Origin: Thermoplasmata archaeon
GTDB taxonomy: Archaea > Thermoplasmatota > Thermoplasmata > RBG-16-68-12 > JAGMCJ01
Direction of reading: 5' to 3'
NCBI GenBank assembly: GCA_023136265.1
Contig: JAGLRN010000029.1
Span: 1 to 36,090 of the forward strand
DNA length: 36,090 nt
The notes below the pieces were generated by a model, which ran no database searches, had not been told where the DNA came from, and saw only the letters and a list, made by a program, of their open reading frames with translations. This document shows positions 7,926-16,570 of this stretch, piece by piece; within the stretch, counting starts at the first letter, position 1, and every line of letters starts with the position of its first letter. Position numbers and translations under genes: made by a program.

Positions 7926-10900
7926 ATGAGGGGCCTCTGTTCCGCATTGATGTGCGTTATGCTGATTCTGTCGATCAGTCCGCTCTCCGTGCCCATTGGT
8001 GAAGAGATCATGAGCCAGGCCACGGGGACGGAGTTCCTCACGTTCTGGTCCGGCGATCTCATCATTACGGCCCAGGAGCCTGACACGAAGGTCCACTTGT
8101 ACGACCTCGACACCGGAGGACTGCTCAGCACAACCGACTCGCGGCTCTCGAGCCCGCCGATAGCGAATCCTTTCATCCTGAGCAACTTCGGCGACTCCTG
8201 GGAGGAGAAGGGCGGAGTCGGCAACCTCAACCAGGAGATCAGGCTGAAGGTCGTCACATCCGATGCGACAGGCGGGACCGCTACAAAGCCCGTGACCATT
8301 TGGACGGGGTACCTCAATCCTGGAAGCGCCAATCCGTGGATGTCCTACGTCCCCGCCTATGGGGAGAGTGGCAGAAGCGGCACGGAGCTCGGCTACGAGT
8401 TCCTCGGCTTCGTGGACGAGGAGATGTACATCTTCGCCCTCAAGGATCTAGGCACGCCCACCAATATCACAGTGGACGACATGGTGACGAACAAGGACGC
8501 GGACACGGACGACGACTACACGCTGACGTCAGCCTCCCCCAAGCTGGACTACTCGGACTCAGAGATAGAGATATACTATATCACAGGATTCGAAGAGGAC
8601 ACTTTTCATGTGACCAGCAACGTTCTTGCATCCGTCTTGGCGGGTAAGCGCTCCAGGAACACTGCGCCCCCCCATCTGAACGATTGGTCGGCGACGCCGC
8701 CCTCCTACGCGGCAGGTGACGAGGGCGTCGAGAGAGGAACTCTTTTCTACACTTACGTGAGGAGCTATCTCACCGTCTTCCCGCTGGAGGACGACACGCA
8801 CGTCTCGATCGTGGATCTGAGCGACGGTGATGACTCCTTCAATGTGACTCTGGACGGCGATGATTCCGACGGCACATATGAGTTCTACACGGCCACTAAG
8901 CAGAGCCACAGTAGCGGCGTGATGATAGCGAGGGCATCGGGTCCGGCGGTCAACGTCATCAGCCCGGGAAACGAGTTCGACCTCGACTACGTCAAGGTGA
9001 GTTCGGACAAACCCGTCCTCATCTACGATGGGCCTGTGGCTAGCAACGTCCTTGACTACGCCGATGTCGCCTATTCAATCCCAACAGGTCCGTTCAGTCA
9101 GGAACTGTACTGCTACGCGCAGAACTCCGGGTATTCGAACGACCTTCAGATCTTCGCATACAATCAGTCGACGAATGTTGTAATCACGTCACTGACATAT
9201 ACCGAGAACTTCTGGGCGCCCGTCCACAACGACTTCAAGATTGGACCCGCCGGGACTCCGTGGACCAAAGGCACCGATGGCTTCGGGTTTTGGTGGGGAA
9301 GCGACGTCTGGAACGGAGAGATCCTCCATATAACCTCCGACCAGCCCATAACTGTGATAAACGGGGACTACGACGAACCGCAGACGTTCGGCGCTTTCCT
9401 CCCTTACACGTTCATCGGCCCGCAGCCCCCGGTGGCGGACGCCGGAGAGGACCAGACCGTGGACGAGGGCGACACGGTCACCCTCGACGGTTCAGGGTCT
9501 TTCGACCCGGACGCTGAAGAGAACGGGGTGTCCGAAGTACTTCACGTTTCGATCTTTGTGCAAGACGAAGTCCAGAAGATCGTGGACAGCGTCGATCCGG
9601 GGGACCTCTTCGATATCACGCAAGTCAGTCTCACCGACTTCAATCTGGGAACTCCACCGGACCTCAGCGCCTTCGATGCCATCGTGTTCGGCATCAACGA
9701 CTGCTATGAGCAGCCATACGAGGGCGTTGGGCGGATAGCGGAGCTCAAGACCTACGTCGAAAGCGGCGGTGGTGTCGTTTGGACACACGACGCCCTGGAG
9801 TTCAAGTTCGACTACGGTCCTGACGCTGAGATCCCTGCGGGAGTGGACGATATCGGTGCCCCGTGGGTCAGCGGGAACACGATTCTCTTCCCTGGGGACC
9901 ATGAGGTGATGCACTCTCCCTTCGAGGTGGGTGTGCCCGGGACCATCATTCCCGTGCAGGACACGCACACCGTGGGTGGTGAGATCACGACGGCCACGGC
10001 GGTGGCCATATTCGCCAGCTCTCCGCCCGCAAACAACAATTTCTACCTGACCGTTCACGAACACGGCGAGGGCAGAGTTTCGGTGAGCGAGATTGGACAC
10101 GGTGTCATGGGCTGCGACGGTGCGGGTTTCAGTCTTCCTTCCGAGAAGGAGTCCAAGCTCTTCGTGAACATGCTTCAATGGATCAGCAGATCAGGGGGAC
10201 CCGCTCTTCAGTATGAATGGGACCTTGATGATGGAGTCGACTCGGACGGAGATGGTGATTACACGAACGACGCCGACGCGACCGGCATCATAGTCAACCA
10301 CACGTACGGCGACAACGGCATCTACAACGCCACACTGACGGTGACGGATGCGCAGGACCTCAAGGACAACGACACTGTTCAGACAACCGTGCTGAACGTA
10401 CCGCCGGGTGGACAGATGGGCACGCTCTTCTCGGGCGACGAAGGCTCCGAGATACTGTTCGAGATATCTGTGTCCGACCCGGGAAGCGATGACGTCACCG
10501 TCCTGTGGTCATGGGGAGACGGGACGAGCGACGCAGAGACGCACTACAACGACGGTTTGGCACCGGACCCATATCCGAGTCCTGAAGTGAATCCGGTGAG
10601 CCTCTACTTGGCACAGACGCACTCGTATGGTCACGCTGGAGCCTACGATGTCATCGTTACGGTGACAGACGATGACGGTGGCGAGACCGTCGTCTCCGCT
10701 CAAGCGAGTATCTCCAACCTGCCGCCCGAGGTGGTGATAAGCGTCGTCGCCCCCAATCCCGCGAACGAGGGCGACTTCGTGAACTTCGATGGCTACTTCG
10801 ATGACCCGAGCTGGCTTGATGCCCACACCGCGAGTTGGGACTTCGGCGACACCTCGTCGACATCTGGAAGCTTCGCTCCGGGAATCGGATTCTCACACCA

Positions 10901-12005
10901 TGAGATGGACGCCGTCCAGCACGCCTATGGGGACAACGGCGTCTATTCCGTCGTATTGACGGTCGAGGACGATTTCCTCGACTCGGACTCCGATCAAGTG
11001 AATGTCACGATTCTGAACGTCGCACCGAGTGTCTCGGCCTCTGTCAGCGGTACTGGATTCGAACCCACGACACTCTCGTTTGACGGTAGCTTCACAGATC
11101 CTGGATGGCTGGACACCTGGGAATGGTGGTGGGACTTCAGACCGACCCATGACTCGGACGGCGACGGCGATCCTGCGAATGATAGAGACGTTGAGGGGCA
11201 AGCACAGGTCGCGGGACAGCTCCCGACCGTCCAGTGGACGTTCAACGACGATTACGACGGGTCCGTATACCTCTACGTACTCGACGATGATGGTGGGCTC
11301 GGAACGACCACCGTCGATGTCACGATCGAGAACGTCGCTCCGCAGATGACCACGGAGCCCATGTACTTCTTCAACGCATCCCTGGGGCTGAGAATAGCGG
11401 GGGAGAAGTGGCACGATGTCACGATTCACCTCTTCGAGGACGACGCGGAGATATGGACCGCCACTCTCGTGAGGTATCCTGGAAGCCCGAACGAGCAGAT
11501 GGCGTGGTTCGAGAATCTCTCGATCAACCTCTCGCGGACGTATAGGGCCGAGGTCTACTACACTCCGGCTGACGATCCGGTCAACGGGCAGATCTGGGGA
11601 GCGACTCCCGCTTGGCTCGTAGCTGCGTTCGAGGAGGGCTCGGAGTCGAGGATACACCATACCTTCAACGTGAGGCACGAGGAGACGTGGTTCTGGGATG
11701 TTGGGAACGTCTCGGACCTGTTCCTCGGGCACAACATCACGTTCGTGGCGGATGGCATTGACCCGGGCAGCGATGACCTGATGTTCGAATGGGACTGGGG
11801 AGATGGCTCCGTCGGCACCGTTACGTACTACAACGACGGGGCGGCACCTGACACGTACCCGAGCTACTGGTACGGGACCTATCCCTTCTCGGCGCACTGC
11901 GTCGTCATGCACGCCTTCGCCGGTCACGGAACGTACGTCGTCACGGTCCAGCTGTACGACGATGACGGCGGAGCGGTCACGACAACGTTCTCGATAACGA
12001 TATGA
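7926..12005 (+). CDS. Giant secreted PKD-domain protein with an alpha/beta domain nested in the first PKD domain
   Basis: The product has 1359 residues with an N-terminal signal peptide (hydrophobic LCSALMCVMLILSIS). Residues ~30-490 form an all-beta region with motifs like DKPVLIYDG, perhaps an IgGFc-binding-like module; this is a guess. A PKD domain opens at ~499 (PPVADAGEDQTVDEGD). After SFDPDAEENG it is interrupted by ~220 residues of alpha/beta character (VFGIND, YVESGGGVVWTHDALEF, FVNMLQWISRSGG). It then resumes at ~761 (LQYEWDLDDG, a Ca-binding-like DSDGDGD loop, HTYGDNGIYNATLTVTD). Three more PKD domains, a beta module and a final PKD domain follow. There is no C-terminal membrane anchor or sorting tail, so release or non-covalent surface attachment is inferred. 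The start ATG has GGGGGATAAGG upstream. Role is probably adhesion or binding at the cell surface. Confidence 0.85.
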   Translation: MRGLCSALMCVMLILSISPLSVPIGEEIMSQATGTEFLTFWSGDLIITAQEPDTKVHLYDLDTGGLLSTTDSRLSSPPIANPFILSNFGDSWEEKGGVGNLNQEIRLKVVTSDATGGTATKPVTIWTGYLNPGSANPWMSYVPAYGESGRSGTELGYEFLGFVDEEMYIFALKDLGTPTNITVDDMVTNKDADTDDDYTLTSASPKLDYSDSEIEIYYITGFEEDTFHVTSNVLASVLAGKRSRNTAPPHLNDWSATPPSYAAGDEGVERGTLFYTYVRSYLTVFPLEDDTHVSIVDLSDGDDSFNVTLDGDDSDGTYEFYTATKQSHSSGVMIARASGPAVNVISPGNEFDLDYVKVSSDKPVLIYDGPVASNVLDYADVAYSIPTGPFSQELYCYAQNSGYSNDLQIFAYNQSTNVVITSLTYTENFWAPVHNDFKIGPAGTPWTKGTDGFGFWWGSDVWNGEILHITSDQPITVINGDYDEPQTFGAFLPYTFIGPQPPVADAGEDQTVDEGDTVTLDGSGSFDPDAEENGVSEVLHVSIFVQDEVQKIVDSVDPGDLFDITQVSLTDFNLGTPPDLSAFDAIVFGINDCYEQPYEGVGRIAELKTYVESGGGVVWTHDALEFKFDYGPDAEIPAGVDDIGAPWVSGNTILFPGDHEVMHSPFEVGVPGTIIPVQDTHTVGGEITTATAVAIFASSPPANNNFYLTVHEHGEGRVSVSEIGHGVMGCDGAGFSLPSEKESKLFVNMLQWISRSGGPALQYEWDLDDGVDSDGDGDYTNDADATGIIVNHTYGDNGIYNATLTVTDAQDLKDNDTVQTTVLNVPPGGQMGTLFSGDEGSEILFEISVSDPGSDDVTVLWSWGDGTSDAETHYNDGLAPDPYPSPEVNPVSLYLAQTHSYGHAGAYDVIVTVTDDDGGETVVSAQASISNLPPEVVISVVAPNPANEGDFVNFDGYFDDPSWLDAHTASWDFGDTSSTSGSFAPGIGFSHHEMDAVQHAYGDNGVYSVVLTVEDDFLDSDSDQVNVTILNVAPSVSASVSGTGFEPTTLSFDGSFTDPGWLDTWEWWWDFRPTHDSDGDGDPANDRDVEGQAQVAGQLPTVQWTFNDDYDGSVYLYVLDDDGGLGTTTVDVTIENVAPQMTTEPMYFFNASLGLRIAGEKWHDVTIHLFEDDAEIWTATLVRYPGSPNEQMAWFENLSINLSRTYRAEVYYTPADDPVNGQIWGATPAWLVAAFEEGSESRIHHTFNVRHEETWFWDVGNVSDLFLGHNITFVADGIDPGSDDLMFEWDWGDGSVGTVTYYNDGAAPDTYPSYWYGTYPFSAHCVVMHAFAGHGTYVVTVQLYDDDGGAVTTTFSITI

Positions 12006-12009
12006 GAAG

Positions 12010-12098
12010 CGCCGCCGACCGGATTTGAACCGGTGACCCTCCGGTTTCTGCTGCAGCTATTAACAGCCGGGAGCTCCACCAGACTAAGCTACGGCGGC
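12010..12098 (-). tRNA. tRNA-Asn (GTT) with a 15-nt intron
   Basis: On the minus strand GCCGCCG pairs with CGGCGGC, the discriminator is G, the D-arm is GCTT/GAGC and the T-arm is ACCGG/CCGGT around TTCAAAT. The anticodon loop C-T-G-T-T-A-A carries GTT. Fifteen extra nucleotides lie between positions 37 and 38, the canonical archaeal intron site. The spliced RNA is 74 nt. In the spliced form pair 27-43 is a C-A mismatch. CCA is not encoded. A TATA-like TATTTTAG (minus strand, about 12124-12132) lies ~29 nt upstream. The 3' end is 4 nt from the stop of the convergent PKD gene. Confidence 0.92.
12046..12060 (-). other. Intron of tRNA-Asn with a relaxed bulge-helix-bulge motif
   Basis: The intron reads ATAGCTGCAGCAGAA on the minus strand. 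Anticodon-loop C32-T33-G34-T35 can pair with intron G-C-A-G (with one G-T wobble). This leaves 3-nt bulges TA^A at the 5' site and AA^A at the 3' site, exactly as tRNA splicing endonuclease requires. The outer intron helix is reduced to about one pair, so the motif is relaxed rather than full. Confidence 0.75.
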
Positions 12099-12139
12099 AA
12101 CGAGCGTCCCATATGGTGGACAACTAAAATAGCTTTTCG

Positions 12140-12448
12140 TCAGAGGGATTTCCTCAGTTCATCTATCATGTTCAGGGTCTCGTCGAGGCTCTTCTTGACG
12201 CGGTCGAGATACTCGGCGACCCTGTCCGTGACGAGGGCCCCGTCAGGTGTTGGCAGAATCAGGCCTTCCTCTTCCAAAATGCGGAGGGAATACCTGACCT
12301 TGTGGCGCGGGTAGTTGAACATCTCGGAGAGCTTGATGATGCCGATGGGCTGGTTGTCCCTGATCGTCTTGAGCATCTCTACGTGCCTTTGAAGGAGCTC
12401 GATCCTCGACTCGAGGGTGCCTTCCTCCAACTCTTCCGTCATCTCCAT
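12140..12448 (-). CDS. Winged-helix transcriptional regulator
   Basis: The 102-residue protein has an N-terminal helix (EELEEGTLESRIELLQRHVEML), a winged helix at ~35-80 (IIKLSEMFNYPRHKVRYSLRILEEEGLI, then the wing LPTPDGALVT) and a C-terminal amphipathic helix (VAEYLDRVKKSLDETLNMIDEL) likely used for dimerisation. The ATG at 12448 is chosen over GTG 12469 because AGGAGG lies 6 nt upstream. A TATA-like box on the minus strand (about 12488-12496) would start the mRNA near 12465. The downstream neighbour is tRNA-Asn on the same strand. It belongs to the small archaeal regulators without a sensor domain. Targets are unknown. Confidence 0.75.
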   Translation of the reverse strand: MEMTEELEEGTLESRIELLQRHVEMLKTIRDNQPIGIIKLSEMFNYPRHKVRYSLRILEEEGLILPTPDGALVTDRVAEYLDRVKKSLDETLNMIDELRKSL

Positions 12449-12504
12449 CAAACGCCTCCTGGCTCGCACCCTGAATGCGTTTCAGGGCTTAATATGTTGT
12501 GGGG

Positions 12505-13347
12505 CTAGACCTCTCCGATCCACGATGCCATCTGTCGGTTGCTGACCGCCGCAGAGTCGGACAGTGACACCGCCACGACCCCGACGGGGATCTCCGGCGG
12601 GAAGAGCGTCATCCCCCAGTCGCACGCCTCCATCGCGGACATGCCCTCGGCCATCTTGTCGTGAACCCTGAGCGACATGACCTGGCGGACTATATCCTCC
12701 CCTATGCCCGTGGCGGAGACCGCTCCGTGCCGTCCGCAGTAGATCCCGGCGCCGATGATGGGCGTGTCCCCGACCCGCCCGGGAAGCATGAAGGACGTCC
12801 CGCCAGTCGAGTTCCCTGACGCCATCTTCCCCTTGCCGTCGACCGCGACCGCGCCGACGGTGCCGACGCGATAGTCCCTCCACCTGCTCGCCCATTCAGG
12901 AAGGTCGCCTTCCTCGAGCTTCTTCTTGATCGTCTCCAACCGCTCGACGGACTTCTCGGTCCTCGGGTCGAAGTGCTCGAACCCCTGCTCCCTCGCGAAG
13001 GAGAGCGCCCCCTCGCCCGCCAGCATGATGTGCGGCGTGTCCATCACCTTTCTCGCGACGGCGATCGGGTTCTTCACGTCCTCGATGCCAGCAACGCAGC
13101 CGCAGTTCAAGTCGGAGTCCATCAGGGACGCGTCCATCTGCAACGACCCGTCGAGCCTGAGCCGCGAACCCAATCCCGCGTTCGTGCGGGGATCGTCCTC
13201 CAGGACGATTATCGCCTCGACGACGGCTTCGATGGCGCCCCCGCCCCCCTCCAGGACGGCCATGCCCGCTTCACCGGCTCTCTCGGCGAGATCCAGAGCG
13301 TCATCGGTGGAGCCCGCCCCGCAATTGGTGACAATGCGAAGAGTCAT
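12505..13347 (-). CDS. Isoaspartyl peptidase / plant-type L-asparaginase (Ntn hydrolase)
   Basis: The 280-residue precursor belongs to the T2 Ntn-hydrolase family, which hydrolyses asparagine or isoaspartyl dipeptides and so removes damaged peptides. It self-cleaves before a threonine, here Thr163 in VGTVGAVAVD. Other family marks are NAGLGSRLRLDG (substrate loop), GNSTGGTSFMLPGRVGDTPIIGAG (read in two blocks), the ISAT-like VSATGIGE segment, and a linker before the nucleophile rich in charged residues. ATG 13347 is chosen over the upstream ATG at 13386 because the family begins at this point and a GGTTAATC box ~25 nt upstream fits a leaderless start. The deamidated-peptide role goes with the nearby TldD/E protease, but there is no operon link. 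Confidence 0.92.
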   Translation of the reverse strand: MTLRIVTNCGAGSTDDALDLAERAGEAGMAVLEGGGGAIEAVVEAIIVLEDDPRTNAGLGSRLRLDGSLQMDASLMDSDLNCGCVAGIEDVKNPIAVARKVMDTPHIMLAGEGALSFAREQGFEHFDPRTEKSVERLETIKKKLEEGDLPEWASRWRDYRVGTVGAVAVDGKGKMASGNSTGGTSFMLPGRVGDTPIIGAGIYCGRHGAVSATGIGEDIVRQVMSLRVHDKMAEGMSAMEACDWGMTLFPPEIPVGVVAVSLSDSAAVSNRQMASWIGEV

Positions 13348-13422
13348 TGCCGCCGAAACGCGGAGGAGACGATTAACCCTTTTCATTGAGCCGGTTTGGA
13401 ATCGATAACCGTATGAGAAACG

Positions 13423-13430
13423 CTAAATAA
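13423..13430 (+). promoter_or_regulatory. TATA box of the ABC transporter operon
   Basis: The box CTAAATAA is centred ~30 nt upstream of ATG 13457, giving an mRNA with at most a few leader bases. It shares a 109-bp divergent spacer with the asparaginase promoter. Confidence 0.5.
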
Positions 13431-13456
13431 CCGCCGACCATAGAACTAGCCGTCTC

Positions 13457-14179
13457 ATGTCCGTCATTCAGACAGAGAATATATCGAAGAAGTTCGGCGA
13501 TTTTTCTGCCCTCACGGACATCAACCTCACGATTGATGAGGGCGAGCTGTTCGGCCTGTGCGGACCCAACGGAGCGGGCAAGACGACCCTCCTGAGGATA
13601 CTGACAGGGCAGCTCGTGCCGTCGGAAGGGCATGCTAGCGTGCTCGGTACGGACCCGGTGAAGGAACCCGTCGGAGTCAAGAGAATCATGGGAATCGTGC
13701 CCGAGGTGGAGTCCCCGCCGAGCTATCTGACCGCCTACGAGTTCCTCTACTTCGTCTCCAAGGTGAGAAAGATCGAGGCGAGCGAGGGCAAGATAAGGAA
13801 GTGGATGGACTTCTTCGACCTGACCGAGAACGAGGGCGTCGTCTGCCGCGACCTGTCGAAGGGGAACAGGCAGAAGCTCATGCTCGCGGGGGCGTTCATG
13901 CACGAACCGAGGGTCCTCTTCCTCGATGAGCCGCTGATCAACCTGGACCCGCTGTACCAGAGGAAGGTCAAGGACTACCTGTCAGGCTACGTGAGGAACG
14001 GGGGGACCATCTTCATGTGCACGCACCTTCTGGAGATGGCCGAGAAGATCTGCAGTTCCGTGGCGATAATCAGCGGGGGGAGCATAATCGTCCGGGAGGA
14101 CATCGACCGGCTCCTGGGCGAGTTCGGAAGCCTCGAGAATGCCTTCATCAGCCTCGTTGGCGAGAGAGGAAGTCGATGA
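13457..14179 (+). CDS. ABC transporter ATP-binding protein
   Basis: The 240-residue ATPase has Walker A GPNGAGKT (36-43), signature LSKGNRQKL, Walker B VLFLDEP and H-loop THLLE. The LSKG-type signature and overall pattern match the ABC-2/NatA class, which usually exports lipids, drugs or ions or handles envelope components. It overlaps the permease gene by four bases (ATGA), so the two are translationally coupled. The third gene of the operon is a lipid-kinase-like membrane protein, hinting at a lipid or polyprenol substrate; this is inference from context only. Confidence 0.93.
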   Translation: MSVIQTENISKKFGDFSALTDINLTIDEGELFGLCGPNGAGKTTLLRILTGQLVPSEGHASVLGTDPVKEPVGVKRIMGIVPEVESPPSYLTAYEFLYFVSKVRKIEASEGKIRKWMDFFDLTENEGVVCRDLSKGNRQKLMLAGAFMHEPRVLFLDEPLINLDPLYQRKVKDYLSGYVRNGGTIFMCTHLLEMAEKICSSVAIISGGSIIVREDIDRLLGEFGSLENAFISLVGERGSR

Positions 14180-15645
14180 TGGAGTTCACCAGGCTCTTCC
14201 TGCGGGAAGAGTTCAGGATGCACACGTACTACACGAACCCCCGCATGTTCCTCGTCTTTCCGTTCATCGTGTGCATGTTCTCCTTCGGCGTTGCCCTGAC
14301 CTCCGACAGGATCCTCGCGGACACCACCCTCGACGACGTAATGCTCCTGCTACACGTGTCGGTCTTCCTCTACGGCCTTAGCGTGGGGGCCTTCGGATTC
14401 ATGGGAAGGGAGTATGTGGAGAGGCAGCACGGCCGGCGGAAATACCTGGTCGCGAGCCCTCTGACCCTTCCGATATCGTTCAGGAAGACGTTCCTCGGGA
14501 TGTATCTCCGGGACGTGATCTTCTACGTGCTCCTGCTCCTGCTGCCCGCGACGCTCGGACTGCTGTTCTCCGTTCCGCTCAGCGGGTTCAGGTGGACGTC
14601 GGTCGTCCTCCTCTTCGTCGCCGCCCTCGTCTCCTTCCTCATCGGGATCTCGCTCAGCTTCTTCGCTTCCGTCGTGTACATAAGGAGCCACGCCGCCTTC
14701 GTCGGGGTCACGGTCCTCATCATGGGGCTCTTCGTGGCCCAGGTCGGATTCGACGCCATCCCGCTCACGTTCCTTCTCCCAGGACTCGCCATGCAGCACT
14801 CGCTTCCGCCGTACTCCTACACGCTGACGAGCGAGCTGGTCCTCTCCGCGCTGGGCGGCGTCGTGCTCATCGCCCTCTTTGTCGCGGCCGCGTACGCACT
14901 GATACCAACGAGGTTCAGCCCGCTGAGGCCTAAGACCGAGACGAGGGACCTTCCCCGGATGTTCGGGAAGCTCTCCTTCGCGAGGCAGTACCGTGGCCTC
15001 CTGGCAAAGGAGCTCGTCGACCTGAGGAGGAGCGGGACGGTAACCAAGATGTTCTTCAGCTTCGTCACTCCGCTCCTCTTTCTGAGCTTCACTGCGTGGT
15101 TCGTAAGGACGGGCCTCGCGATCCCCGTCGGGTTCAACACGGTCTTCTACGGGGCCATGGTCGGCTTCTTCGGTGTCATACTCTACAGCTGGCTCAACAA
15201 CGTGGACATCATGGAGTACTTCGAGACGCTGCCCGTCCCGCCGACGAAGGTCATCAAGACGAAGATCATAGCGTTCCTCATGCTCACGTCCTGGATAAGC
15301 CTGATATTCCTGTTGGCGATCAGCTTCCTGAACGATGACATGTCCCTGCTGTGGCTGGCCATACCGGTCATGTTCGTGGTCTCCATATACATGGTCGTGA
15401 TGACCGCCTATCTCACTGGCCTGCGGACGAACACCTTCCTCTTCGACGCCAACATCCTCGTCAAGTTCACCGTGATGTCCATGCTTCCAGACGTCTGCCT
15501 CGTCATCATATCCTTCACGATAGACAGGAGCCTCTTCTTCGCCTCGCTCGGGATCCTCGTCGTCTGCTCAGTATTAATACTGACGACTATAATCCTGTAC
15601 AAGGGGATAGATGACAAGTGGAAGAGAGCTGCGTTCACGGATTAG
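14176..15645 (+). CDS. ABC-2 type permease with 12 predicted membrane segments
   Basis: The 489-residue integral membrane protein has six hydrophobic segments in the first half (e.g. MFLVFPFIVCMFSFGVAL, VVLLFVAALVSFLIGISL). A soluble loop of ~70 residues with charged patches (LRPKTETRDLP, LLAKELVDLRRSG) follows, then six more segments. It would form a complete pore as one polypeptide. ATG 14176 and ATG 14179 are both possible; GAGAGAGGA upstream serves either. It overlaps the ATPase stop. The 3' end overlaps the next gene by 35 nt. The substrate is unknown. Confidence 0.88.
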   Translation: MMEFTRLFLREEFRMHTYYTNPRMFLVFPFIVCMFSFGVALTSDRILADTTLDDVMLLLHVSVFLYGLSVGAFGFMGREYVERQHGRRKYLVASPLTLPISFRKTFLGMYLRDVIFYVLLLLLPATLGLLFSVPLSGFRWTSVVLLFVAALVSFLIGISLSFFASVVYIRSHAAFVGVTVLIMGLFVAQVGFDAIPLTFLLPGLAMQHSLPPYSYTLTSELVLSALGGVVLIALFVAAAYALIPTRFSPLRPKTETRDLPRMFGKLSFARQYRGLLAKELVDLRRSGTVTKMFFSFVTPLLFLSFTAWFVRTGLAIPVGFNTVFYGAMVGFFGVILYSWLNNVDIMEYFETLPVPPTKVIKTKIIAFLMLTSWISLIFLLAISFLNDDMSLLWLAIPVMFVVSIYMVVMTAYLTGLRTNTFLFDANILVKFTVMSMLPDVCLVIISFTIDRSLFFASLGILVVCSVLILTTIILYKGIDDKWKRAAFTD

Positions 15646-16213
15646 GGCCGAGGAGTCTGCGGTCAGAAGGCTCGTTCACATCTGTCTCCCCGTTTTCCTG
15701 CTCTACTACATAATCCCCGATGACACGTGGATAGGGATAGACAAGAGGCTTGTTCTGCTGGGCGCCGTGTTCTCCTTCATCGTCTTCGAGTTCTTCAGGC
15801 TGGCGTATCAGATCCGCGTGTTCGGAACCAGGGAGTACGAGATGGACAACATGGCGGCGTACCTGTGGGCGGGAATCGGGTTCACGGTGGCCTTCCTTCT
15901 CTTCGATTATGCGCTCGTCGTTCCAGCGGTCCTCGGGATGGCGTGGATTGACCCGCTCAGCGGCTTCCTCCGGGGCAGGAAGAACGGGCTGTACCCGTGG
16001 CTGCCCTTCGCCTCATATCTCGTCCTTGCGGCAGTCGCCTTGATCGTCGTCTCAAGTCTCGCCCCGTGGAGCATCGTCTTCATCGCCGCTGCGGGCGCCG
16101 CATCCGGCATCGCCGCCGAGCATAAGAAGATCAGATTCGTGGATGACGATTTCCTGATGCTGATCGTCCCGCTCGTTGTGATGACGGTGATGACGGTGGT
16201 GTCGGGAATCTAA
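15611..16213 (+). CDS. Dolichol/phytol kinase-like membrane protein
   Basis: The 200-residue protein has about six membrane segments. It resembles CTP-dependent polyprenol kinases: an N-terminal Arg-x-x-x-His pair (RRLVHICLP), a central IDPLSGFLRGRKNG stretch and a C-terminal VDDDFLMLIVPLVV block comparable to the DDN..xxPL motif of dolichol kinases. Such enzymes phosphorylate polyprenols used as sugar carriers. The match is by eye and partial, so a kinase of another lipid alcohol is possible. ATG 15611 has AAGGGGAT just upstream and overlaps the permease gene by 35 nt, making it the third gene of the operon. Its TAA shares three bases with the stop of the convergent OB-fold gene. Confidence 0.6.
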   Translation: MTSGRELRSRIRAEESAVRRLVHICLPVFLLYYIIPDDTWIGIDKRLVLLGAVFSFIVFEFFRLAYQIRVFGTREYEMDNMAAYLWAGIGFTVAFLLFDYALVVPAVLGMAWIDPLSGFLRGRKNGLYPWLPFASYLVLAAVALIVVSSLAPWSIVFIAAAGAASGIAAEHKKIRFVDDDFLMLIVPLVVMTVMTVVSGI

Positions 16214-16500
16214 AGGGTCTCGAGCTTGCCCTTCCTTCCGATGCTAACCTGCAGGTCTCCCTGCCATTCCTTCACCCATCCGTCCGATATCCTGATCTTG
16301 TCGCCAACACCGACCTTGTCAATCTCATCGTTCCATAGGGTGAGGGAGACCCCGGCACCCATGCCGTCCTCGCACTTGACATCGCAGACCCTACCGCTCG
16401 ATCCGTACCTGCTGGTGAAGTCCCTCGCCTCTCCCTTGGAGACGACTGAAAGCTCGATCGTATCGAACGAAGAGTTGGCCTTGAGATCCTTTACAAACAT
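16210..16500 (-). CDS. Single OB-fold nucleic-acid-binding protein (RPA-like)
   Basis: The 96-residue protein (from ATG 16500) is a single OB-fold of the archaeal RPA/SSB type. It begins VKDLKANSSFDTIELSVVSKG and continues with CDVKCEDGMG, VSLTLWNDEIDKVGVGDKIRI and WQGDLQVSIGRKG. These are the strand and loop signatures of small archaeal ssDNA/RNA-binding proteins. An in-frame GTG at 16566 would add 22 residues without family likeness. The gene is divergent from the coiled-coil gene, with a shared symmetric TATATA element between them. A second OB-fold protein with the same DGSGE/LTLWD-type core is encoded at 31113-31574. Confidence 0.82.
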   Translation of the reverse strand: MFVKDLKANSSFDTIELSVVSKGEARDFTSRYGSSGRVCDVKCEDGMGAGVSLTLWNDEIDKVGVGDKIRISDGWVKEWQGDLQVSIGRKGKLETL

Positions 16501-16570
16501 GGAAACTACCGACACGGGAATTGCGACCAAAGACTTGAACCTTACTGTTTCGGGAGGGCGTCCCACGGGC

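Noticed and set aside
7549-12098. An integrated element bounded by the two tRNA genes
   Set aside because: The tRNAs face the same way, no tRNA 3'-end duplication (att repeat) or integrase is present, and the PKD gene between them has base composition similar to its neighbours.
13850-13880. Defective ABC signature (LSKGN instead of LSGGQ)
   Set aside because: LSKG-type signatures are usual in ABC-2/NatA-class ATPases, and all other motifs are intact.
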